A stretch of DNA of 43,631 nucleotides from Clostridium sp. MCC353 (GTDB lineage: Bacteria > Bacillota > Clostridia > Lachnospirales > Lachnospiraceae): contig NZ_WQPN01000105.1 in assembly GCF_018785315.1 (NCBI RefSeq), positions 10,765 to 54,395 of the forward strand, read 5' to 3'. The notes beneath the pieces were generated by a model. That model saw only the letters and a list, made by a program, of their open reading frames with translations, had not been told where the DNA came from and ran no database searches. Made by a program: the position numbers and the translations under genes. This document shows, piece by piece, positions 7,718 to 14,217 of the stretch (the first letter of the stretch is position 1; every line of letters begins with the position of its first letter).

Positions 7718-9391
7718 ATGAAGAATATTAAAAAAATGAAAGCCGGGGCCATTTATCCGGTGAGCATTGTGATCCTGCTGCTGCTGTTTGGGTGGCACCT
7801 TTTGGATGTGAAGGACGGAGTATTTGAGACAGGGGATTCCTGGCTGTTGAAAAATTATCTGATTCTGGCTGTTTTCGTGTTTGGCGTGGTGGCGGCCGGG
7901 GGATATCTCCTTCTGGTAAAAAGAGAATGGAAGCTGGAACAGGTGTTTCTGGTTTTCGGCCTGGGTTTTGGAATTCTGTATCTGTGTGTGCTGCCGCCCT
8001 TATGCGCCCCGGACGAGAGTAGCCACTATATCAGCGCCTATAAGCTCTCCAATCAGATCATGGGCAAAAATCCCACCCACCGGGACGGCCATGTGCTGAT
8101 CCGCTCCCGGGATCTATACTTTGAAGACCTTATGGGGGTGGACAGCCGGTACAAAACCGGTGAGAAGGCTGAGCCGGTGATACTCGGCCATCTGCTGGAC
8201 GAATCCGTTTACCGGGTGATTCATGAAAATGGATTATTCAGAGGTTCGGACAATCCTGACGCCCTGGACTATGAGGGGCAGCCGGTGGATGGCGGGAAGG
8301 GCTGGGAGGGGGAAAGCGCTGCGGTTTCCAACCTGATTCCAGTGAACACGACGCCTCTCGCCTATCTGCCCCAGGCATTGGGAGTTACATTGGGACGGAT
8401 GATGGGTATGAACGGGATTGGGCTCATGTTTCTGGGACGGTTATGTAACCTGTTCTTTTATGTGCTTTTCGTCTGGCTGGCTATGAAGCGGATGCCATTT
8501 GGCAAAGAGGTGGTGTTCGGAGCTTCAATGCTGCCGATGACGCTTCATTTGACCGGATCCATGTCCTATGATGTGATGATTCTGGCGCTGGCATTTTATT
8601 TCACGGCCTGCTGTCTGGATCTGGCATATTCCAGGGAACGGGTCAGGGCCGTGGATGTGGTCGTGATGGCGGTGATCATGGCGGTGCTGGGGCCGTGTAA
8701 AATGGTATATGCAGTGCTTATGGGACTTTGCCTTCTGATCCCTGTACGGAAGTTTGGCGGCTGGGGGAAATGGTTTTTGTCCGCGGCCCTGGTGGCAGGG
8801 GCTTTTGCCCTGTCCATGCTGTTAATCAACAGCCGGACCATAGCGGTTTACGCGACGCAGGCGGAAAGCTATGTGCCCTGGGCTGAGGAAGCGGGATACA
8901 GCCTGACCTATCTGATCCATAATCCGGTTAAAATGATCAGGATATTTTATAATACGGTTTTGTATCAGGCGGAGCATTATCATCTTACTATGATCGGGGC
9001 ATATCTTGGAAATATCGATGAAGTGTTGAATGTGCCCTATCTGGCGGCGGCGGCATTTACCCTGTGCCTCATAGGTCTTGCTTTACGAAAGCCCGGAGAG
9101 AACCTGCCGTTTAAGATGGGGGCCAGAGTTTGGATCTGGGTGTTGTGTCTGGGCTGCGGTGCGGCTGTATGCCTATCCATGCTGATTGCCTGGACGCCCT
9201 TGAGTTCAGCGGTAATTGCAGGTGTGCAGGGGAGGTATTTCCTGCCTGTGCTGCCGGTATTTCTGCTGACGGTGAAGAATGACTGGGTGGTGCTAACGAA
9301 AAATGGGGACAGGGCGGTGCTCTATCTGATGTGCTGGCTGAATGGGTACGTGCTGCTCCGGCTGTTTAGTATTGTCAGCATCCGGTTGTAG
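7718..9391 (+). CDS. DUF2142 family multi-pass membrane protein (GT-C-like)
   Basis: A 557-residue integral membrane protein with roughly 11-13 hydrophobic segments. After the second or third helix comes the DUF2142 hallmark PPLCAPDESSHYISAYKLSN, a conserved acidic loop resembling the extracytoplasmic catalytic loop of GT-C glycosyltransferases. Later segments contain SMSYDVMILALAFY and LIAWTPLSSAVIAGVQGRYFLPVLP, also typical of the family. A likely role is adding a lipid-linked sugar to the glycan outside the membrane, but the family is biochemically uncharacterised. It is the last gene before a long palindromic repeat (9421-9509) that separates it from rfbC. Confidence 0.8.
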   Translation: MKNIKKMKAGAIYPVSIVILLLLFGWHLLDVKDGVFETGDSWLLKNYLILAVFVFGVVAAGGYLLLVKREWKLEQVFLVFGLGFGILYLCVLPPLCAPDESSHYISAYKLSNQIMGKNPTHRDGHVLIRSRDLYFEDLMGVDSRYKTGEKAEPVILGHLLDESVYRVIHENGLFRGSDNPDALDYEGQPVDGGKGWEGESAAVSNLIPVNTTPLAYLPQALGVTLGRMMGMNGIGLMFLGRLCNLFFYVLFVWLAMKRMPFGKEVVFGASMLPMTLHLTGSMSYDVMILALAFYFTACCLDLAYSRERVRAVDVVVMAVIMAVLGPCKMVYAVLMGLCLLIPVRKFGGWGKWFLSAALVAGAFALSMLLINSRTIAVYATQAESYVPWAEEAGYSLTYLIHNPVKMIRIFYNTVLYQAEHYHLTMIGAYLGNIDEVLNVPYLAAAAFTLCLIGLALRKPGENLPFKMGARVWIWVLCLGCGAAVCLSMLIAWTPLSSAVIAGVQGRYFLPVLPVFLLTVKNDWVVLTKNGDRAVLYLMCWLNGYVLLRLFSIVSIRL

Positions 9392-9420
9392 TGGTATATT
9401 ATTAACGGTGAGATTTTTTA

Positions 9421-9509
9421 ACATAAAGGGTGAAGGCATTTTCAGAAAAGCCTTCACGTTTTATGTTAAAACGTGAAGGCTTTTTCGAAAATGCCTTCAC
9501 CCTTTATGT
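9421..9509. repeat. Long palindromic intergenic repeat (43-nt arms)
   Basis: Arm 9421-9463 is the reverse complement of 9467-9509 with only two adjacent mismatches and a three-base loop. Each arm is itself a near-palindrome built around GTGAAGGC...TTTTC..AAAA..GCCTTCAC. Related units occur at 24801-24925 and 33437-33525, so this is a dispersed family. The right arm is followed by A-rich sequence and then by the rfbC ribosome site at 9527-9532. It could slow or terminate transcription between the two operon halves or mark a mobile palindromic element. An in-frame ATG at 9430 reads through the repeat and is not the rfbC start. Confidence 0.9.
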
Positions 9510-9537
9510 AAAAAAATGCAGATCAAAGGAGATTAAC

Positions 9538-10092
9538 ATGGGAAAGATCAAAGTTACAGCTTGTGACATAGAAGGATTATATGTAATTGAACCAACCGTA
9601 TTCAAGGATGAAAGAGGCTATTTTGTGGAAACATACAACCAGAATGACTTTAAGGAAGCCGGTTTAAACATGGTATTCGTCCAGGACAACCAGTCCATGT
9701 CGGTGAAAGGCGTTTTAAGAGGCCTTCACTTCCAGAAACAGTTCCCCCAGGGCAAACTGGTCCGGGCAGTGCGTGGAACCGTATTCGATGTGGCGGTGGA
9801 TCTCCGTTCTGATTCAAAAACATATGGTAAATGGTTCGGCGTGGAATTATCCGCGGAGAATAAAAAACAGTTCTACATTCCGGAAGGCTTTGCCCATGGC
9901 TTTTTAGTATTGTCTGATGAGGCGGAATTCGCTTATAAGTGTACGGATTTCTATCATCCGGGCGATGAGGGCGGACTGGCCTGGAACGATCCGGAAATCG
10001 GCGTGAAATGGCCGGTTACAGAGGATATGAAACTGATCATCTCTGAGAAAGACCAGAAGTGGGGCGGACTTAGGGAAACATTCAAATTTTAA
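9538..10092 (+). CDS. rfbC: dTDP-4-dehydrorhamnose 3,5-epimerase
   Basis: A cytoplasmic cupin-fold epimerase of 184 residues, the normal RmlC length. It converts dTDP-4-keto-6-deoxy-glucose to dTDP-4-keto-rhamnose on the way to dTDP-L-rhamnose. Visible motifs are IEPTVFKDERGYFVETY, VQDNQSMSVKGVLRGLHFQ with catalytic His64, K73 in GKLVR, PEGFAHGF and AYKCTDFYHP with catalytic Tyr133. I place the start at 9538, after AAAGGAG, because residues encoded upstream come from the palindromic repeat. The other rhamnose genes (rfbA, rfbB, rfbD) are not in the window, so this copy is either separated from them or serves a related 6-deoxy-sugar. Confidence 0.95.
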   Translation: MGKIKVTACDIEGLYVIEPTVFKDERGYFVETYNQNDFKEAGLNMVFVQDNQSMSVKGVLRGLHFQKQFPQGKLVRAVRGTVFDVAVDLRSDSKTYGKWFGVELSAENKKQFYIPEGFAHGFLVLSDEAEFAYKCTDFYHPGDEGGLAWNDPEIGVKWPVTEDMKLIISEKDQKWGGLRETFKF

Positions 10093-10109
10093 ATGAAGAG
10101 GATAGCAGG

Positions 10110-10922
10110 ATGAATTATTTGATATCCTTATTGAAGGAAATTGTTAAAAAGAGGAAATTGATCTGGGATCTTTCGAAGGCGGATTTTAAAAAGAGGTTCG
10201 TCGGTTCTTATTTTGGTATAGTATGGATGTTTGTCCAGCCGCTTGTGACGGTGCTGATCTATTTCTTCATCTTCCAGGTAGGGTTTAAAAGTGAACCGCC
10301 TGTGCCGGATGTGGCTTATGTGGTCTGGCTGGTGCCTGGAATTGTGCCCTGGTTTTTCTACAGCGAAGCATTAAACAGCGTGACCAACTGCCTTCAGGAG
10401 TACAGTTATCTGGTAAAAAAGGTGGTGTTCCGGGTAGAAATACTTCCGATCATCAAATTGGTGTCCTGCCTTATGGTCCATGCCTTTTTTATCATGATCA
10501 TGCTGATCATGTTTCTCTGCTATGGGAGATTTCCGATGGCAACCTGGGTGCAAATCCTGTATTATACCTTTGCGGCCTCCATGCTGGCGTTGGGAATCGG
10601 TTATTTCACCTGCGCTATCAATGTATTTTTTAAGGATATGGCCCAGATCGTCAGCATCTGCTTACAGTTCGGCATGTGGCTGACCCCCATCATGTACCAC
10701 GAATCCCTGTTCTCGCAGAAAGCGCCCTGGGTGGTGCCGGTGCTGAAACTGAATCCGTTTTATTATATTGTGGCAGGATACAGGGACAGCATGCTGACCG
10801 GGAATTATTTTTGGGAGCGGCCAACTTTGACGGTGTATTTCTGGGTGTTTACGGTGGTGGTATTCTTGATTGGATTGAAGGTGTTTAAACGGCTGCGGCC
10901 TCATTTTTCAGATGTGCTATAA
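10110..10922 (+). CDS. wzm: ABC-2 type polysaccharide export permease (Wzm/TagG-like)
   Basis: A 270-residue membrane permease with six predicted helices and a basic amphipathic N-terminus (LIWDLSKADFKKRFVGSYFGIVWMFVQPL) that is diagnostic for the Wzm/TagG/KpsM group. Later YFTCAINVFFKDMAQIV, QFGMWLTPIMYHES and LNPFYYIVAGYRDSML are the conserved C-terminal blocks. It forms the channel through which a nucleotide-binding subunit drives a lipid-linked glycan across the membrane. Normally the ATPase gene follows directly. Here the only Wzt-like ATPase is 17 kb away at 27991, with unrelated genes between. SD is AGGATAGCAGG, 17 bp after rfbC. Confidence 0.92.
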   Translation: MNYLISLLKEIVKKRKLIWDLSKADFKKRFVGSYFGIVWMFVQPLVTVLIYFFIFQVGFKSEPPVPDVAYVVWLVPGIVPWFFYSEALNSVTNCLQEYSYLVKKVVFRVEILPIIKLVSCLMVHAFFIMIMLIMFLCYGRFPMATWVQILYYTFAASMLALGIGYFTCAINVFFKDMAQIVSICLQFGMWLTPIMYHESLFSQKAPWVVPVLKLNPFYYIVAGYRDSMLTGNYFWERPTLTVYFWVFTVVVFLIGLKVFKRLRPHFSDVL

Positions 10923-10955
10923 AAGCTGGCTGGTCAGACATTGGTAAGGGTGGCA

Positions 10956-11019
10956 GTGTGAAAAATAATCCTGATGGCTTATTTTACACACCTCGCAGTT
11001 GAGAATCTGAAATTCTCAA
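10956..11019. other. Two consecutive stem-loops after the export permease gene
   Basis: Arms 10956-10968 and 10979-10991 pair at 12 of 13 positions around a ten-base loop, giving a terminator-like stem. Arms 10999-11006 and 11012-11019 (TTGAGAAT and its complement) pair perfectly around a five-base loop. A similar A/T-rich stem follows the gene ending at 25610. They probably end the left polysaccharide transcript; neither has a long downstream T run, so termination is not certain. Confidence 0.5.
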
Positions 11020-11092
11020 TACGTGCCTATGTATCGTAAACATTACGTAACACAATATTTGCGTAAAAAATGCTTCGGCTATGGAGGTAAAT

Positions 11093-12181
11093 ATGAATAA
11101 AAATGATATTATTATGATACACGGAACTGATTATAAAAACATGGCGAAAAAGGTGCTGGAACAGGCGGATGTGGCGTCTGACATCGGCGATACATCCAAA
11201 AAAATTGCGCTAAAGCCCAACCTGGTTGTGGCAAAAGATCCTTCCAGCGGGGCTACTACCCACGCGGAACTGTTGGCGGGTGTGATTGAATACCTGCAGG
11301 AACATCATTTTACAAACATCTCCATTATGGAAGGTTCCTGGGTGGGAGACAACACCCAGTCCGCATTCTCAGCCGCCGGGTACAGGGATGTGTCTAAAAA
11401 ATACAATGTTCCCCTGGTGGATCTTCAGAAAGACACTTATCAGGAATATGACGCCAAAGGGATGAAGATCCGTTTGTGCGATAAGGCGGCTGCTGTGGAT
11501 TATATGATCAATATGCCAGTACTGAAAGGCCACTGCCAGACCACGGTAACCTGCGCGCTGAAGAACAATAAAGGGGTGATTCCCAATGCCGAGAAAAGGC
11601 GTTTCCATACCCTTGGTTTACATAAGCCCATCGCTCATTTGAACACCATCGCTAAAAATGATTTCATACTGGTGGATAATATCTGCGGTGATCTGGATTT
11701 TGAAGAAGGCGGAAACCCGGTGACCATGAACCGGGTCCTTGGATTTAAAGATCCTGTACTGTGCGACGCGTTTGTGTGTGACTGTATGGGATATGCTGTG
11801 GATGAGGTTCCCTATATCCGCATGGCGGAAAAACTGGGAGTTGGAAGCGCGGACACGGCAAATGCCAATGTGATCATGCTGAATGAAGACGTCACAGGAA
11901 GCCGTTTCAGAATGACCCACCGGGTTCAGAAACTGGCGGGATATGCCGATGCCAAGGACGCCTGCAGCGCATGCTATGGCTCCCTGATCTATGCGCTGGA
12001 CCGTTTAAATGATTCCGGACGCCTGCATAAAGGGCTGCCTCAAATCTGCATCGGACAGGGATATAAAGGAAAAAGCGGAGAGATCGGTGTGGGGCAGTGC
12101 ACCTGCGGGTTTAAAAAGAGCTTGAAAGGATGTCCGCCCAAGGCCATTGATATTGTGGAATTTTTGGAAAATGAGTGGTAG
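11093..12181 (+). CDS. DUF362 domain-containing protein
   Basis: A 362-residue protein of the DUF362 family. It has IALKPNLVVAKDPSSGATTHAELLAGVIEYLQ at the front and a middle segment with NMPVLKGHCQTTVTCALKNNKGV that matches the family core. The last third contains a Cys-rich stretch, CSACYGS and later CIGQGYKG, QCTCGF, GCPPKAIDI, suggesting an iron-sulfur or other metal site. Function is not established for the family. The preferred start is the ATG at 11093 directly after GGAGG (11083-11087); the in-frame ATG at 11081 overlaps that site. It stands alone between hairpins and the toxin-antitoxin pair, so it may be monocistronic. Confidence 0.85.
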   Translation: MNKNDIIMIHGTDYKNMAKKVLEQADVASDIGDTSKKIALKPNLVVAKDPSSGATTHAELLAGVIEYLQEHHFTNISIMEGSWVGDNTQSAFSAAGYRDVSKKYNVPLVDLQKDTYQEYDAKGMKIRLCDKAAAVDYMINMPVLKGHCQTTVTCALKNNKGVIPNAEKRRFHTLGLHKPIAHLNTIAKNDFILVDNICGDLDFEEGGNPVTMNRVLGFKDPVLCDAFVCDCMGYAVDEVPYIRMAEKLGVGSADTANANVIMLNEDVTGSRFRMTHRVQKLAGYADAKDACSACYGSLIYALDRLNDSGRLHKGLPQICIGQGYKGKSGEIGVGQCTCGFKKSLKGCPPKAIDIVEFLENEW

Positions 12182-12227
12182 AAGGAGGCGCAAAGCTGCG
12201 TCCGGGTGGATATCTGGAAAATCATAA

Positions 12228-12257
12228 TTGACAGATGTACTGAAGTTGAATTATAAT
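12228..12257 (+). promoter_or_regulatory. Sigma-A promoter of antisense RNA, copy 1
   Basis: TTGACA at 12228-12233 and TATAAT at 12252-12257 are both consensus, with an 18-bp spacer. Transcription should start near 12264 and run toward the toxin 3' end. Confidence 0.85.
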
Positions 12258-12263
12258 AAAGGT

Positions 12264-12356
12264 ACAAAAGGCAGTTCACTCCAACGAGTGGCTTCCAAGT
12301 TAATAACTTAATGAAAAATAGTCACTGTGCTTGGGAGATCGGGTGACTATTTTTTT
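12264..12356 (+). ncRNA. Antisense RNA antitoxin, copy 1 (RatA/SR4-like arrangement)
   Basis: Predicted short RNA of about 93 nt from the promoter at 12228 to the T run after the stem 12314-12325/12343-12354. It carries a small hairpin (CACTC-CAAC-GAGTG, 12277-12290) and overlaps the 3' end and terminator of the minus-strand toxin mRNA, the layout of txpA/RatA and bsrG/SR4. It should base-pair with the toxin mRNA 3' region to block translation or trigger decay. The ends are predicted from sequence only. Confidence 0.7.
12314..12356. terminator. Bidirectional terminator shared by toxin and antisense RNA, copy 1
   Basis: AAAAATAGTCAC (12314-12325) pairs with GTGACTATTTTT (12343-12354) around a 17-base loop, with A tracts on one side and T tracts on the other, so it can end transcripts from both strands. 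The toxin stop codon lies in the right arm. Confidence 0.85.
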
Positions 12357-12424
12357 GTACCGATAATCATAACAATAAGTACTCCAAACGCGATCATCAA
12401 TGAAAGAGTTTCATATGTACTCAT
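12347..12424 (-). CDS. Holin-like type I toxin peptide, copy 1
   Basis: A 25-residue peptide beginning MSTYETLSLMIAFG, then a hydrophobic stretch VLIVMII, then GTKK. It is one transmembrane helix with a short polar N-terminus and a basic end, as in the putative holin-like toxin (Hol_Tox) family that includes TxpA/BsrG/BsrE-type toxins. Such peptides insert into the membrane and depolarise it or disturb the envelope when not silenced. The start ATG (12424, reading minus) follows a strong GGGGGTGG site that is sequestered in a hairpin (12431-12450). Its own promoter is at 12481-12509. It is too short for ordinary gene finders and is easily missed. Confidence 0.88.
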   Translation of the reverse strand: MSTYETLSLMIAFGVLIVMIIGTKK

Positions 12425-12430
12425 GTTAAA

Positions 12431-12450
12431 CCACCCCCTTTTGGAGATGG
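12431..12450 (-). promoter_or_regulatory. Hairpin hiding the toxin ribosome-binding site, copy 1
   Basis: On the toxin mRNA, CCATCTCC, an AAAA loop and GGGGGTGG form a continuous 8-bp stem including two G-U pairs. The 3' arm is the Shine-Dalgarno sequence. The mRNA would therefore be poorly translated until this stem opens, a known safety feature of type I toxins. Confidence 0.75.
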
Positions 12451-12480
12451 AAGACACGGCAGCAGGAACTGCCTGCCATA

Positions 12481-12509
12481 ATTATACGAAAATGCGGGTA
12501 AACTGTAAA
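12481..12509 (-). promoter_or_regulatory. Toxin promoter, copy 1
   Basis: Read on the minus strand, TTTACA (12509-12504) and TATAAT (12486-12481) are separated by 17 bp. Transcription would start near 12474 and give a leader of about 50 nt containing a GGCAG...CTGCC stem before the ribosome-site hairpin. Confidence 0.8.
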
Positions 12510-12578
12510 TAGAAAAAGGAAAATTTTGCTTTGATGAGAAATACGAAAATGAAGACGTAGCTAACTGTAAAAATACGA

Positions 12579-12608
12579 TTGACATGTGGGATATAATTGA
12601 ATTATAAT
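12579..12608 (+). promoter_or_regulatory. Sigma-A promoter of antisense RNA, copy 2
   Basis: TTGACA at 12579-12584 and TATAAT at 12603-12608, spacer 18 bp, the same geometry as copy 1 although the spacer sequence has diverged. Confidence 0.85.
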
Positions 12609-12614
12609 AAAGGT

Positions 12615-12712
12615 ACAAAAAGGCAGTTCACTCCAACGAGTGGCTTCCAAAGAATGAATATTATAAAAAAATAGTCACGTTTGCTTTGGGAGGCGGGTGA
12701 CTATTTTTTTGT
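12615..12712 (+). ncRNA. Antisense RNA antitoxin, copy 2
   Basis: Predicted RNA of about 98 nt ending after the stem 12665-12678/12697-12710. Its first 40 bases match copy 1 and include the same CACTC-CAAC-GAGTG hairpin. The bases just before the terminator and the loop differ from copy 1, so each antisense RNA may prefer its own toxin mRNA. Ends are predicted, not measured. Confidence 0.7.
12665..12710. terminator. Bidirectional terminator, copy 2
   Basis: AAAAAAATAGTCAC (12665-12678) pairs perfectly over 14 bp with GTGACTATTTTTTT (12697-12710) around an 18-base loop. It serves both the antisense RNA and the toxin mRNA. Confidence 0.85.
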
Positions 12713-12778
12713 ACCTATAATCATAACAACAAGTACTCCAAACGCGATCATCAATGAAAGAGTTTCATATGTACTCAT
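12701..12778 (-). CDS. Holin-like type I toxin peptide, copy 2
   Basis: A 25-residue peptide identical to copy 1 except for one conservative change (Val for Ile at residue 17, giving VLVVMII). It has the same single-helix structure and basic GTKK end. Start at 12778 on the minus strand follows the same GGGGGTGG ribosome site within a hairpin (12785-12804), with a promoter at 12837-12865. Preservation of every control element argues that both copies are under selection. Confidence 0.88.
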   Translation of the reverse strand: MSTYETLSLMIAFGVLVVMIIGTKK

Positions 12779-12784
12779 GTTAAA

Positions 12785-12804
12785 CCACCCCCTTTTGGAG
12801 ATGG
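12785..12804 (-). promoter_or_regulatory. Hairpin hiding the toxin ribosome-binding site, copy 2
   Basis: The same CCATCTCC / AAAA / GGGGGTGG stem-loop as copy 1, positioned directly before the toxin start codon on the minus strand. Confidence 0.75.
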
Positions 12805-12836
12805 AAGCCACCCGGCAGTAGGAACTGCCTGCCATA

Positions 12837-12865
12837 ATTATACGAAAATGCGGGTAAGCTGTAAA
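12837..12865 (-). promoter_or_regulatory. Toxin promoter, copy 2
   Basis: Read on the minus strand, TTTACA (12865-12860) and TATAAT (12842-12837) with a 17-bp spacer. It lies just upstream of, and points away from, the alpha/beta hydrolase gene at 12899. Confidence 0.8.
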
Positions 12866-12898
12866 GCGAAAAAAGAAAATTATAGAAGGAAATGAATT

Positions 12899-13546
12899 AT
12901 GCGATTGATGATACTCTATGGTGTTAATTGTACGAAAAACATATGGGATTATATAAATCCTTATTTAAGTAACTTTGAAATTGATTACGTGGAGTATCCA
13001 CATGATGTAACACTAAATGCAAAAAAAGTTGATGATCTTACTGAATGGGTTTATAAAAACTATGGACACTATTGTTATGATGCAATGATAGGCCATAGTC
13101 TTGGAGGAATAGTTGCATTGCAATTAATTGCAGAATATAAAATGAAAGTCGATAAGATTATTTACTTAGACACTAATTTGAAACCAGCTAATGAATTCTA
13201 TAGAAATTTAATGACACAAAAAAACATGGATTTATACGGAGAAAGTATTCTCCAAATGTTAAGGGAAGAAAGGGAATTCTATACCGCTGAATTATTGAAG
13301 TCAATTCAAGTTGATTTTGATTATACCAATCTGGTAAATGAAATCTCACAGGATATTTATGCGATTTATGGTGACCGGGGTATACCTGGGTATCCAGCTA
13401 AAATTCAGGATTTAAATTTATCAGCCCAGACTTTAAATAATCTAAACTTAGTGTTTATCCATGACGCTTGTCATATGATTATGGTTGAAAATCCTGAGCA
13501 ATTATCGGAAGTTATTAAAGATATACTACTAATATGTAAAAAATAA
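12899..13546 (+). CDS. Alpha/beta hydrolase
   Basis: A 215-residue soluble alpha/beta-hydrolase-fold protein. GHSLGG places the nucleophile at Ser67, YGDRG offers the acid at Asp159, and the HDACHMIMVENPEQL segment gives the catalytic His192. The core is compact with a short cap region (about 95-150). The substrate cannot be predicted. Codon use is strongly AT-biased compared with neighbours on either side (many AAT, TTA, ATA codons), which together with the adjacent toxin-antitoxin copies suggests recent acquisition. SD GAAGGAAATG precedes the start. Confidence 0.85.
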   Translation: MRLMILYGVNCTKNIWDYINPYLSNFEIDYVEYPHDVTLNAKKVDDLTEWVYKNYGHYCYDAMIGHSLGGIVALQLIAEYKMKVDKIIYLDTNLKPANEFYRNLMTQKNMDLYGESILQMLREEREFYTAELLKSIQVDFDYTNLVNEISQDIYAIYGDRGIPGYPAKIQDLNLSAQTLNNLNLVFIHDACHMIMVENPEQLSEVIKDILLICKK

Positions 13547-13550
13547 AAAA

Positions 13551-13610
13551 CGCTTAGGAGTGGCAAGCAGGGCAGAATGCTGCGCTGTCTTGCCAAATGC
13601 TCCATGAGCG
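13551..13610. terminator. Long stem-loop between convergent genes
   Basis: An imperfect stem: CGCT (13551) pairs with AGCG (13607), GGAG with CTCC and GGCAAG (13562-13567) with CTTGCC (13589-13594). It lies between the plus-strand hydrolase and the minus-strand DUF3788 gene, where a shared terminator would be expected. There is no long T run. Confidence 0.5.
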
Positions 13611-13632
13611 GAATAATACAATTCCATGCCAG

Positions 13633-14043
13633 TTATGAGCACTTAGCAGATAATATTTTTTGTATATCCCCCAACTGTTCTTTGCATGTGACCCGGTAGT
13701 GGATCCAGCCGCCGTCGCCGCATGGATATTTATTGTCTATATATTCCTTGGTATAAGCCTGTACGTTGCCATACACGGTTTCATACTGTCTGTCCGACAA
13801 TCTCACCATGACTGTAAACGCATTATTTTCCGCAAATACATTGCATATAAGTTTTCGTTTTTTTCTATGGGCAACTCCCCAGCCATATTGATTGCCGTAG
13901 GGGAAGGTGATTTCCCGGTCGGTGTCATAGGTTTTGGATAACCATTCATTGAACTGGGTGAATAACCCCGCATTTTCACCGCAATAGGCCGTCATGTCTT
14001 CCAGAGAAGGTTTCTCTTGTTTGTTCAGCATTCTTTCATACAT
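13633..14043 (-). CDS. DUF3788 family protein
   Basis: A 136-residue soluble protein. The segment FNEWLSKTYDTDREITFPYGNQYGWGVAHRKKRKLICNVF followed by AFTVMVRLSD matches the DUF3788 pattern of an aromatic GWG/GW core and a small beta sheet. The function of the family is unknown; members are often single genes. It is the only ordinary-sized gene on the minus strand here. Its promoter at 14076-14104 faces away from the sugar-importer promoter, and an inverted repeat spans the shared region. Confidence 0.75.
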   Translation of the reverse strand: MYERMLNKQEKPSLEDMTAYCGENAGLFTQFNEWLSKTYDTDREITFPYGNQYGWGVAHRKKRKLICNVFAENNAFTVMVRLSDRQYETVYGNVQAYTKEYIDNKYPCGDGGWIHYRVTCKEQLGDIQKILSAKCS

Positions 14044-14075
14044 ATCCAGTCTCCATTCCTTCCGCTTTTTAAATT

Positions 14076-14104
14076 ATTATAGTTGTATTTTCCGTATTGG
14101 GCAA
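14076..14104 (-). promoter_or_regulatory. Promoter of the DUF3788 gene
   Basis: On the minus strand, TTGCCC (14104-14099) and TATAAT (14081-14076) are spaced 17 bp apart, about 30 bp upstream of the start codon. Confidence 0.65.
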
Positions 14105-14111
14105 CGGAAAA
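14088..14111. promoter_or_regulatory. Inverted repeat between divergent promoters
   Basis: TTTTCCGT (14088-14095) and ACGGAAAA (14104-14111) form a perfect palindrome with an eight-base centre. It covers the -35 and spacer of the DUF3788 promoter and lies about 45 bp upstream of the importer -35, a plausible operator for a dimeric regulator. The regulator is unknown. Confidence 0.45.
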
Positions 14112-14154
14112 CGGATTTAGTTAAAATATTGTAGTAAATCTAAAAATATCTTAG

Positions 14155-14183
14155 TTGTGGCGTCCATTTGGCTCCATTATAAT
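14155..14183 (+). promoter_or_regulatory. Promoter of the sugar importer/sulfatase operon
   Basis: TTGTGG (14155-14160) and a consensus TATAAT (14178-14183) are separated by 17 bp. The predicted start near 14190 gives a short leader before the AGGAGG site at 14201-14206. The weak -35 suits an activator-dependent promoter such as one controlled by the AraC-type regulator at 22187. Confidence 0.6.
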
Positions 14184-14217
14184 GAACTCAATACAAATAC
14201 AGGAGGTATTCACAGAT

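Larger units (their letters stand above)
12228..12865. repeat. Tandem duplication of a roughly 285-bp type I toxin-antitoxin cassette
   Basis: Segments 12228-12509 and 12579-12865 are near-identical units about 352 bp apart. Each contains, in order, a plus-strand sigma-A promoter, a short plus-strand RNA, a shared terminator stem, a minus-strand toxin gene and a minus-strand promoter. Differences are concentrated between the antisense start and the terminator stem and in the toxin 5' leader, while the toxin codons and promoters are conserved. This pattern indicates two functional copies rather than a decayed one. Confidence 0.9.

Noticed and set aside
9430-9537. Longer N-terminus for RfbC from an upstream in-frame ATG
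   Set aside because: The added residues come from the palindromic repeat, the family starts at MGKIKV, and a good ribosome site sits just before 9538.
12327-12512. 61-residue plus-strand open frame across the first toxin copy
   Set aside because: It is the reverse-strand shadow of the toxin gene and its promoter, has no ribosome site, and its equivalent is not kept in copy 2.
13660-13941. 93-residue plus-strand open frame opposite the DUF3788 gene
   Set aside because: The minus strand has family similarity, promoter and ribosome site; the plus frame has none.
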